Assembly: GCA_020747065.1 (NCBI GenBank)
Contig: JAGMVK010000029.1
Coordinates: 186,001-250,000, forward strand
Origin: Cadophora sp. MPI-SDFR-AT-0126
Taxonomy: Eukaryota > Ascomycota > Leotiomycetes > Helotiales > Ploettnerulaceae
Direction: 5' to 3'
DNA: 64,000 nucleotides
Shown: piece by piece, positions 23,904 to 34,501 of the stretch
Position numbering within the stretch: the stretch's first letter is position 1
Layout of the letters: each line of letters starts with the position of its first letter
The notes under the pieces: generated by a model
What the model was told of the DNA's origin: nothing
The model's database searches: none
The model's input: the letters and a program-made list of their open reading frames with translations, nothing else
Translations under genes and position numbers: made by a program

Positions 23904-25439
23904 TTTGACGTCGAAGATATGTCATGGCGACGTCAAGGCTGCAGATTTGGCAGCGGGAGGCTGTAAGATTGCGGTCTGTCCCTCGTGAGAATGTATTGCT
24001 CCGGATCGGAACGACTTCCTTTTCCAGCTTAGACGACCGAATTTCTGGCTATTGATTAAGAATCGTTCTCTTCTTGGCTCTCCTTCGCGTTGATTGAGAT
24101 TATCCGTCCGTTTCTGCATCAAGATGAGACGTTTGTTCTCGATGATATCGTTGTGGAACCAGTGCTTTCTTCACGAACTGCTTTTACTGGGATAATTGCC
24201 AATCTTCATCCACATTTCGGTCTGGGCCATGAAGTATGGACCTTAAAAGATGATCAGCATCTCTATTCTATTGTGTATTCCATGGTCCATGCATCACAAT
24301 ATGTTTTAGATCAACTGTCTGCTTTGTCCCATGCTTTCAGAGGCTGTTTGCTCCGGGCGCCATCCTTCGAAATGATCTGCAATGATGCGCTTCCATCCCC
24401 TCGACTGCTTTCTGCGGCTGAAGGATGATACATCATCTCTCCGAGCTGAGCAAGTTCAGTTGCATCGACGAAAGATCAGCAAGATGACAGCATTCCAGCG
24501 TCATTGGGACTAGAATATCATACGGGATGTCTGTCAACAGTCAACCTCGAATCCCACCCCTCATCAAACTCATCAAATCAAAGGATCCAATGTGACTCTG
24601 ACTATCCACTGCTCGAGATAGGTCGCTCTGGCCTTCTACAACTTTGAAACTGTGTTCTCATCAAGGATCAGTGTCCCTTCTCCCCGATCACGACCTTCAG
24701 CCTGGCTGGTGAGGTGAGGTGGCGAGTATGAGGTCACTCGCACTAGCGAGGTTGGTGTACAAGGCTGACTGCTTGACGGACTGATGTCTTGAGCCTATGC
24801 CTTGCACCGAATTGCTGAGCCTCTCTTGAGTTTTTGTGGAAATGAATCGTGCTCTTTCATCATATCTGAGACACTTTTCGGAAATGATTCATGGCCGTGT
24901 TGACGCACTTCTGGACCTGAGAACTAGGCAATGACGTTTGCTCGCTTAACGTTTTTCGCATTCCAACAGCTCAGGCCCCAGCCATTTCTGAGTCGTACGC
25001 AGAGGTGGATGAATCGAATTGATAGAGATGTAGGATATACAATAGACGACAGAGCGTTATGGTTCTACGGCAATTCTGATGGTTTAGTATCCATACCATC
25101 GAAATGGGGACCTGCCTCGCATTTCCGCTGCAGCAATCCAGCTTCACCCAGCCGGTTCTTCTCTAAGACCTCTTTTCTAGGTAGGCGAGCTCACTACAGT
25201 GCTGTACAAGGAGTCCAAAAGGCCGAATCGAGCATTTCGGGAGTTGAATCTTTTGAAGCTCAATGATGCCATTTATACATCGATAGATGCCTGTTCATCA
25301 CTACTGATGACGCCCTCACGCCTCCTACACAGGCATGTGAAAGCAAAGCCAATCCAGCTCAAAGATATCAAACTTTCACCACGCATCGTTCAGGCAACCA
25401 AGGAGCATTTTCACAGTTTCCACAGTCCCATCCATTGAA
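23904..25439. other. Gene-poor stretch
   Basis: Two plus-strand open frames of about 110 codons (24090-24428 and 24931-25266) have no domain signal or splice continuity. Nothing further is supported. Confidence 0.3.
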
Positions 25440-26110
25440 AACAGGAATCGAAGATGTCTACAGATAGACCTCAACTCTCACCTGTCATATACCTTCTCTA
25501 ATCTCCACAGCGTCGACGTATCTCAATGCTGCCGCTTCCATCGCTAGACTCATCTGCTAATGCCATTTAACCTCAGCGACCTCCCAAAGCTCAACAGCGA
25601 TCGAATCATGAACTGCTTAGTACCTCAGCATCGAAGCACTTTTCCTCATCTACGACCTCGCGAACACCACCATCGCACACCATTCAGCCTCCGTCAAAAC
25701 TCTTCGCCATATTCCCCTCATCGACCGATACCTCGAATTCTACCTCTCTAACATCCTCACGTTCTCCGCCTCACATATTAAGACGAGACAGACGGAAAAT
25801 ACCAGTGGCAGAGCGAGCGATGGAAATGGGATGATAAAGCTGCAGACTGGATGATCTGGACTATGGAGCTGTGGTTGTGGGTGAGATCTTTACGAAGTTA
25901 GCGATGGGTGGTCAGAGATATGTGGAGGGTGATGAGGTGCTGGGGAGAAGGGGGATGGGAATGGGGGAGATTGTGGCCAGGGATTTGCGGTTGCATTTAA
26001 AGAAAACTATGCATTGAAAGCGAAAGCGGCGATGACGAGTTCGGTGCTCGGATGGACAAAGTTTTGAGCTTGGGATTGGGCTCTGGTGCTTTAGGTTCAA
26101 CATTGCCGAA
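25440..26110 (+). pseudogene. Decayed or unresolved coding fragment
   Basis: After an acceptor-like CTGCTTAG at about 25610-25620, one frame reads YLSIEALFLIYDLANTTIAH and onward to about 25855 (SASVKTLRHIPLIDRYLEFY included). A second frame then carries YGAVVVGEIFTKLAMGGQRY and continues to about 26020. The two have protein-like composition but do not join in one frame, and no GT-AG pair clearly connects them. A third frame (QWQSERWKWDDKAADWMIW, about 25808-25866) is also open. I do not recognise a family. It is either a broken gene or one with an intron I could not place. Confidence 0.3.
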
Positions 26111-26479
26111 ATATTTGGAGGCTTAGGTCTAAGGCATCTGCAGACCGGCTGCCTGGAATTCTTGTGGTCATACTACGATTAGTTTGTAAGAAATTTGCAC
26201 GTTCCTCGCTTCCCAATGATAATTTTTCATGCTCAATTTCAATCTTGCTAACATCCACCACTCTCGATGGTTTACGCTAATCTCACCTATCGAACTATTC
26301 GATGTCTAGATTTACCTCAGCAGTGACGTCCTCACGCTTCGCCTATTAACTGTCTTCGAGCCTTTCACCATCAACCGAAACTGGACCGGTCTTCCCCAAC
26401 AAAGGACCTTGATATTAGAGAAGAAGTGGATCTTCTAAAAGATTTGGAATCGGGGAAGGCATGGCATTCCAGGTTTACT

Positions 26480-27576
26480 TCACCCAGGATTCTTCATCGC
26501 CAACCAAACTTGCATCGCGCCTTCCACCGACTGAACTGTCCCAAAGAATACCGTCAAGGCAAGCACCATCGCAGCTACCCAAAATGTATACCATTGAACG
26601 CGCCTTCTCCTATCTCTCCACCACTGTTTGATATTTCTTGGCTCCGCCTCATCGAACACTTGCTTCAAAATCACCAATCGATCATGCCAGTACTGGAACT
26701 TGTCAATCTGTCGCTCCTCGACTTTCAACTGTCCACATTCTCGAGCTAGTGGGTCGAGTGGTAATTTGCGACGTTTCTCAAGTTTAGCTTCGTGTGAGGT
26801 GAACCATTTCTCGACTTTCTTGTCGTGTTCGGGGAGGAGAAGAGCAAGTGTTCGTAAGGTTTCGTCCACAAGTGGTGACGGAAGAATTGACCTATGATTA
26901 GGTCAGCTCGAGAATATGATTTCTCAACTTTGGTAACTCACTCGTCTTGTTGAAGCTTCAAAAATGTGGCATAGTGGAATATCTCTACCGCTTTATCGTC
27001 GTCTCTCATCCTCAAGTGGTCGGCGAGATTGCTTGTCCATCTCACCTCGACGCCTGCGATGCCCTCCAAGTTCCTTGCATTGAATATTCTTTCCAATTTA
27101 ACAGGCTCTTTCATGCTATTTTGCACCGAGAATTCTCGTTGAACAAATTCGCTTAATGCCCCATCCTTCCAGTTCAGTTTCGTTCCTCCAGACAATGTGA
27201 CGGAGCGAATGGCGGTTGAGTAACCTCCAGTTGGTACCATCAAAAGCAGCCGTAAGACTAAATCAATTGTGTTTTCGAGTATCTCGTCTGCTTCATCTAT
27301 TTCTTTGTTGTGAAATTTCTTCCGGAGATGTGTTTCTAGAGAACTCCTCGTCGTCTCTTTTTGTTGAGCTTTTACAAGCAAGTTGATGATGTCTTGGTGT
27401 GATGATATGAGGCTGTTAGACCGACAGCTCTCTAAAGCTTTTTCATAGTACGAAAAATAGCTATCGCTGAATGCTAGAAGCTCGGAAACAGTGATGGAGT
27501 CGGTTTTGCAATTACATATTCCCGCTAGAATCTGCCGTTTTGTTTTCGTCGAAAGGGGAAAGTCAAGCGAGTCCAT
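26480..27576 (-). CDS. Fungal protein of unknown function with C-terminal membrane anchor
   Basis: Two exons on the minus strand (27576-26942 and 26891-26480) give 348 aa. The ATG at 27576 (MDSLDFPLSTKTKRQILAGI) is preferred over an in-frame ATG 49 codons upstream, because the upstream part does not resemble the family. The body is helical, with a conserved-looking end: CGQLKVEERQIDKFQYWHDR, VILKQVFDEAEP and a WWRDRRRRVQWYTFWVAAMV stretch. This runs into a hydrophobic segment (about residues 318-340), so it is probably a tail-anchored membrane protein. The same ending is widespread in ascomycete proteins of unknown function (family memory, no name assigned). It is divergently arranged with the trypsin-fold gene across about 420 bp. 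Confidence 0.75.
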
Positions 27577-27997
27577 GATGCCAACGGCAAAATATTTATA
27601 TGAAGAGATACAGAGACCCATCTGTGCTGATGGAGCTTGCTGGACCATTTGTATGGTCTGGACTCGGTGAGGGCTTTCGGCTAGGCTTCTCATGCAGGCT
27701 GGCGCAGATGTATGCGGTAACACGCTCAGCCCCGAAGAAAGTCTACTGGGATTGGCTACTACCCCACCAGAGACTGAAAATGCGCAGAGTGCAGTGGTGG
27801 CTCAGCTTACTGGACAGCCTTTCTTGTTGTTCGGATTTGATCTGATGCGATGATTCTCTCCTCCTCCTCCTCCTTGATCGACCTCTTCCAACTGACTGCC
27901 AACGTTCACTCCGCCATGTCCAGCATACTGTTGAAGCGCAATATGAATTGTGTCAATTGCTAGCCGAAACAGCTTCCAGAGAATATTATATCGCCTC
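27577..27997. promoter_or_regulatory. Shared divergent promoter region
   Basis: About 420 bases between the starts of two divergent genes. No clear TATA or named binding site was found. A short CTC repeat lies near 27855-27875. Confidence 0.35.
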
Positions 27998-30900
27998 ATG
28001 CTGTCGTCACGATCAAGTACGGTATTTTCGGTCGCACCTCAGCGCCTAGCCTCAGTTCCAATCATGCCTCAGTGTAAATGGGAGCAGCCAGAGCTGTCTG
28101 TTGGTTCACCATGTGCATCTCTTGACATACTTGGACGGTATAAATGCTGGGTGGTCAAGGACAGAAGCCCTGCCCATGTAGTCTGGAAGGCGGTTTCCAA
28201 GCCAATTATCAGCCTTCTTGACGATCAATTCGAGCACTTGGATGCTGGAGACTCAGATCTCATTTTTGAGATGTTCATGGTGGGACGGAAGCCAACTAGC
28301 ACTGTACCAACAATTATTTTCAGCTGCGAAAGTAAATCTTGCCGCCAAAAAGCAATGGCATTGGTGCAGAAGAAGTCGATTTTGGCCGCGCATCCTGGTG
28401 TTCATATGGCAGAATGCTCCAGGCTACCCAAGCTCCTAACCCAAGAAGAGGATCCCGAATCATTGTTCTTGCCAGCGGGTGTCTACCTAGATGGACCACT
28501 ACGAACATGCGGCACACCTGTATTGATATCATTCGGCCCAAAAAGGCTGCCACGGAAAGCAACAATAGGCGGCATCGTTTGTATCGATGAGACTCTTTAC
28601 GGGGTCACTGCTGGTCATGCTTTTACCCCACCGAAGAAAACTGTTTCTAGCGATATGGACGACATCGAATTCTCATTTTTCGGAGGCGATGATCCGTTCG
28701 ACAGCTCCGAGGACGAAGATGAGTCAGTGGAAATGACCAGCCAAGGTAATTTGTCCATCAGAAACGGCCAACTCAAGCTAACATTGTACAGCAAGCATGT
28801 CTTCTGGTTCAAGTCAGTCTCCAAGCACAAATGACTTCGAATTTGGTGGACGCCGACGGAAATCCATCACGTCCAGTCTGAGCTCTGGATCAACCCAAAA
28901 GTCAACGGCTACAAGGCGCTCGATGATGCACGAAGGTTGGTCATCAAATTATTTCAAGATGTATATCAATTGATATTGAATAGATCCTGCGATAGAAGGA
29001 GCGCCAGAAAGATACGGAACTCTCTTCACTTTTTCAGACGCTGATGAGAGTTTGGATTGGGCTTTGGTCAAAATCGAGAACCCAATACTTCTTCGGTTTC
29101 CACGAACGAACGAATACATGGCAAACAATATGAAACTGGGCAACAAAATAATACACCCCAACTCGATAGCAAGTGGATCGTCAGATGCTGACGTTGTGGT
29201 CTGCACGGGATCTCGCGGGGTTGTCGAGGGAAGACTTTCGGGCGTCGCTGCATACAAGAGAGCTGCTGGACAGAAAGAATTCCAACAGCTATCGACAGTG
29301 ACTCTCAGCGTGGGTACTTTCAGTGAGTCTCGGACAAGTTCACACTGGAGATTGACTGACAGTTGTAGATGATGGAGATTGTGGGTCTTGGGTCTGTGAT
29401 CTCAGGACTGGGGCTGTCTACGGCCATGTCGTCTCAGGATATTCTGGGACTGGATCTGCATATATCGTCCCGTCTGATCATATCTTCAAGGATATGGTGC
29501 GGACTCTTGAGAAGTCTGTCCGGTTGCTCACAAGAACTCTGGCTGCACGCAATGCAGCCTTGTCGATCTGGGGACATATTGATGCAGATACTGTGCAGTC
29601 TACCACATCTGAAACCCACTCATCGACGAGTGACATCCTGCCAATGCCATTCGATCCGATACCTGAGGCTGTACACGATGGACCCGTGGAAGACGTGGGA
29701 AATCAAACTTCTGATTTAGTGAAAGCTATGAAGGCGAGACCCGCATTCGTTGAGGATGCTGATGAAGAAGGGGAAGCCATTCCAGACACGAGGAGGATCG
29801 CATCCCGTATTGAGGCTCCTCGTCCGACTTCTCCCCCATTTACGACCGGATCAAGTTTCGAAGATATCACAAGCGATTCCGGATATTCTTCTGGGAGGCT
29901 TACAGCTAATTCTTATGATTCAGCTTCAGCTGACCAGCCAAGAGGCTCCAATCTCGAAGCTTCAAACAAAAAGGTGGAGCACTCACCTCCTGTTCTCCCG
30001 CGTACTAGCTCTGTCTCGCAGCAGAGGAAAGTGGGAGGCAAGACAGATAACAAAATTCATCAGCGAAAACTTCCTCAGTTAACAGCGAAAAAGCCTCGGA
30101 GAAGTGAGAGGCTATCTTCGTCACAGCCTTCTAAAACTGATCAGAGGCCTTCTGAATCAAGTGGACGTATTGTTCCAGGCAACATTGGAAATGTGACCCC
30201 ACGCCCAACAAGCAATACCCCCCCTATGATGAATCCAGTAATGCACTACGGGTCTAGGGCTATGTCGCCTATAATATCCCAGGCAATACCTTTACGTCCT
30301 CGAGTCATCTCCTTGATGGCGACTCGCCCAATGAGCTTTTACGGCCAAAGGGATAGTGGATATCTGTCTGGCTTACCACAGGCGACAGTACCACCATATC
30401 CGCCACCTCAAACGTTTTCAGGGCAACTGTCATATCCACCTCCGCCCTCGTACTCATTTCAACCTCCTGGCTTTTATCTCGACCAGTACCAACTTCCGCC
30501 ACAGAATTCGACAGGATATCCTCCTATTCCTGTCGCAGGTCAAATCTATGACAATTTTTCACCCCAGTCAAGACCATTGAGCGCACGATTTGCTCCACCA
30601 GTTCCAATAACGAGAGAGCCAAGGTATTCTCAGAATGACAGTGATGATGAGTATATCTCTGCCACAGAGCTCATTGGCCCGCAAAACATTTCTGTGCCTC
30701 CGCGTCCGAATTCTGCTACTGGAATTAGGGGCTATGGAACGGTGCCTCCTCTGCTCAGGAGGACAGGGAGTCAAGCCGAGTTGAGTGATCGCCAAGCTAT
30801 GCCTCCTCCACCACGGCCGACTGTTAGTCAACAACGGGGGCAGTATGACATCTCGTCTTCCCAACGTCCACAAGTCAGGAGACGTTCCGTCTCGTATGAT

Positions 30901-31830
30901 ACTGGGAGAGGCACAGATGTACGCATCGAGCCGGCTGTATCGAGCTCTTTACGACACAGAAGGCAGAATTACTATGGTGATCAAAGGCCAACGGATCCTG
31001 GATATTACAATGAAAAGATGCGCCAAGCGGCTTCTTACCAACAAGATGTAGCTGGAGCCCCATCGGCGGCTCTCACTACCGACTCCTTGAAGAAGACCGG
31101 CAGATACCAAGCTTCAGGCAGTCGTGATACTCGAAGTACAAGGAGTAGTGCGGATACTCAAAGTACGAGAAGTAGTCACCATACAAGAAGCCGCAATTCA
31201 AGTGCAAGCAGTGCGAGTAGTTTGACGTCCAGAGATGAGGACAGCTACAAAAAATCGACTTCCACGCGTACACGAAATGACCCCTACAATGACGAGGATG
31301 TCACCATCAAGATTTCTAGTGGTGCCCGGGTCACTGTTGGTGGGACTCAATTTGATTGTAATGATGGAGGAGAAATTGTGATCAACAGGGTCAGTTCTGT
31401 TCTTGAGGCAGATCAATCAGATGCTCGGATGAATTACGACTACCCAAGAACGGAGACTCTGAGAAGGAGATTCGATCGGTCGACCTCTGCGACTGAGGAT
31501 GGCAAGTCTGACCTCTCGATTCGCTCAGCCACTTCGGACGATACGGTGAAAGGCAAGGGGAAAGTGAAGTTCGATTCGCCCAGCGGGCAGACGACTCCTT
31601 CGATATCGCTAGCTGGTAATCAGGGAGTCGATATGAAGTCCACGAGAGATAACAGAGAGCACAAACGTCCGGTTGAAATCGTGGCTGAACCGGCTGCCAG
31701 AGAACGTGATAGAGCGACCAAAAAGAGAGCGAAAGTACGGGCCAGGCGATGTGGAACGTGTTTTAGCAGTGGTCGGGATGTATGGGTCACAGCCGACAAG
31801 GTTTGTCCTGTTTGTGGAACGCCTTGTTGA
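27998..31830 (+). CDS. Trypsin-fold protein with Cys at the nucleophile position, disordered tail and zinc-ribbon end
   Basis: Four exons (27998-28745, 28792-28935, 28984-29322, 29369-31830) sum to 3693 nt, giving 1230 aa. Residues 60-200 contain a conserved N-terminal region (IFSCESKSCRQKAMALVQKK, AECSRLP). A chymotrypsin-like domain follows, with His in GVTAGHAF (H207), Asp in LDWALVKIE (D322) and GDCGSWVCD (C415). These match the TAAHC, DIALL and GDSGG motifs, and the D-to-C spacing of 93 equals that in chymotrypsin. An acidic insertion separates His and Asp. From about 440 to 1200 the chain is disordered, rich in S, P, R and Q, with a short ordered patch (VTIKISSGARVTVGGTQFDC). The C-terminus is CX2CX14CX2CX3C (residues 1205-1230), a probable zinc ribbon. 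No signal peptide, so likely intracellular. Activity and target are unknown. The start at 27998 is provisional; 28061 is an alternative. Confidence 0.72.
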
Positions 31831-32381
31831 TTCTATACGCCAATGGAAAAGAAAGGTTAGCAGCGTCATCCAAGAACCAAGGTGTTCAACATAGCCGGTG
31901 AAGAAATTTCCAATTGGGCTTTCTTCCGAAGCCAGAGCCACCCTACGGAGTAAAGACATGATGCATCTTGGTTTTGATAATAATTCCCCTCCGGCAGTTG
32001 GAGCGCGTCTATTTTGACAGGGACAGCGGGCTCGCTAAAGCTTAGAGCGGGTAAAGGGGAGGTTGACGATCCATCGCCGCCTCTGATTTGTGCGCGTAAC
32101 AAGTCTTGTTTTCAGGACACAATTGTTCCGTATGCGGGCCTCTCACATCGACAGGAAAGATATTCCCCGCATGTCCAAGGCCCTATGCAGATCGTTTGCT
32201 TACTATTATGGAGATCTCTCAGTTCGTTGCTTCCCGGAGACCTTGAGTCAACATTTGGGGATGTGGGGTATGCCAAGCTTGAGGAGAATTGGTACAAAGA
32301 ATCGATGTTCGCCGCCATCAACACTTCAGAGCAGGTATCCTTTCCTTGACGCTCATAATATTATACTCGCCAAGATCCACC
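31831..32381. other. Intergenic stretch before the GH43 gene
   Basis: No gene is supported. The overlapping frames at 32014-32452 are short and end inside the GH43 signal-peptide exon. Confidence 0.4.
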
Positions 32382-33517
32382 ATGCGTTTCTCGACTCTTG
32401 CTTCCATCTTGCTCTCTGTCCCCTGGATTGCTTCAACAGCACCTGTCGGTGAAGATGCTGCTCCAGAATATGCAGGATATTTAATCTCGACATTCTCAGA
32501 CGCAAATCCAGCCGTTCAGTTCCACCTCTCAGTCGGAAATAACCCTGGAGAATTTGAGTTCTCCAACGGTGGTCAGGCAGTCCTCACTTCTACTGTCGGA
32601 ACCAAGGGTGTTCGGGATATCTTCCTCACGCACAACCCTGATCACACCGAGTGGTTCATCATTGCTACTGGTAAGAAGCATGGCTGAGTTTTGGGTCTCT
32701 GGTTGAGTGGCTGACCTGGTGCTTTGTCAGATCTTGATATCAGAGTTCCAGATTTCTCGTGGGATACAGTGACCAGAAACGGAAGTCGTGGACTTGTGGT
32801 ATGGAAATCATCAAATCTGGTTGATTGGTCAGAACCAGAACTTGTCACGTAAGCTTATTCAACGTCCGGGAAGTCTCCAGGCTTCATTTCAGAGTCCTTA
32901 TCACTAACAGAAAATCTAGTGTCGAAGCTCCCGAAGCAGGCATGGCCTGGGCTCCCTCTGTAATATATGACCCCTCCACCTGCGAATATCTCGTATTCTG
33001 GGCCTCCCGCCTCTATTCCCCCTCTGGCACTTCACACACCGGTACCGCTTCCCTCGATAAAATCCGGTACGCCGCCACAAAAGACTTCACCACCTTCTCC
33101 GCCCCACAGGACTACATCTCGCTCCCAGACACACCCGTCATCGACCAGGAATTCCAGTACCTCGGCACGCCTGGTCACTATGCTCGCTTTATCAAAAACG
33201 AGACGGTGCTACAGGTGTATCAGGAGATTACTACTGGTGGGATCTTTGGAAGCTGGGAGAGAGTAGAGGGGTATGTATCGAGTTTGGTGCCGAGCGAGGG
33301 ACCAGCGACTTTTGAAGATAATGTGGAGAAGGGGAAGTATTATTTGTTGTTGGATAATTATAGTGAGTATGTTCCGTTCCAGACGGTGGATATTGAGCTG
33401 GCGGGGAGTTGGACGGCATCTGAGTTTGGGAACTTTCCGAGCGGGTTGAAGCATGGCTCTATTACGCCGTTGCTGCAGAGTGAGATGGATGCTTTTGCTG
33501 CGAGGTATCCGGCGTAG
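32382..33517 (+). CDS. Secreted glycoside hydrolase family 43-like enzyme
   Basis: Three exons (32382-32670, 32731-32848, 32920-33517) give 334 aa. The ATG at 32382 starts a signal peptide ([20 protein letters not shown]), so the enzyme is probably secreted. The body has the five-bladed propeller pattern of GH43. [10 protein letters not shown] and the IIATDLDI / [18 protein letters not shown] blade are typical. [12 protein letters not shown] marks the region that usually carries the second acidic residue. [12 protein letters not shown] carries the probable acid Glu in the EGP motif. Likely activity is on arabinose- or xylose-containing hemicellulose, but the substrate cannot be read from sequence. 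The length is near that of single-domain fungal GH43 proteins and no carbohydrate-binding module is attached. One N-glycosylation-type NETV and others are present. Confidence 0.8.
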
Positions 33518-34501
33518 ATGGTGGTCTTGGGGATAGTGGAGGAAATCAAGAGGGAGGTGAGCTTTAGACAGGGTTCTCTTCTGAGAGAGTATTCAAAAGA
33601 AGCTGGTTTTGCTCATCTGTAGTTCTCGGGATCGCAAGAGGCAGAATAGTGTGCAAACACAAGCTCCACTTGTCTCGAGGAATGATGGCTTCAATGGATG
33701 ATCTCCCGGAAACCCTTATCTGGCAAGAACCCGGCAAATATGACCATCTGTCTTCTGTCAAAACAGAGTAAACAGAACAGACCAAATATATTCACATCTC
33801 ATGGCCAAACAAGCCCGCCCCCTGAAAAATGCTCGGCTACTTGAATGGCGCTAAAAGAGCCGCTTGGCGCCAAGGACAACATCCACAAATATGTCTTCAA
33901 TCCACTTCCCTTCAGAAAGCATCCTGTCCCCCTAACGTAATAATGTAGATAAATCACATGCTGACTGGGTATTTTCCAAGTTTCTTGATGCATTCCAAGT
34001 TCTTGCGCCATGTCTAACACGATGTTCAGCCATTGGAGCACGGTTTCAGCTGTGGATGGATATCTCTCGCTGTCAACAGGCAAGGTGCGACAAGACGACA
34101 GGGCCACAATGAAGCTTGGCGCGTCTCTCCATGCAAGAACCCATGTAAAATCGCTGCAAGTGCCTGCAAGGCCAGCGTCACCGCCCAGGGCAAGAAACCG
34201 ACCCCGCCTCTGTCTCGTCTCGCACCGCACCCGCGACTGTCATGCGATAAGCTCAAGCTCCTTTCCCCTCTATTAGCTTCCTCGACCTGATCTGATCTAA
34301 ATTCTTCTTTTCTTTCCTCTCCCAAGACCACACATATCTTGATAACTTCATACTTCAAGATCTTTCTACATTCTTCACCTCAGACTTGATTGACTTTGAG
34401 TTGGATCATATTTGCATCTATCTACCCTCAACACTGCAACCCTAGACATAAGATACAAGATCGATTGATACGATCGTGTCGTATCGTGTCGTACTGTGAC
34501 C
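33518..34501. other. Intergenic stretch upstream of het-c
   Basis: Contains a 143-codon minus frame (33799-34230) with no domain signal. The last 150 bases are pyrimidine-rich and include a short repeated CGTATCGTGTCGTA-like element just before the het-c start, probably leader. Confidence 0.4.

Noticed and set aside
33799..34230. 143-codon minus frame before het-c
   Set aside because: No domain, signal peptide or splice sites.
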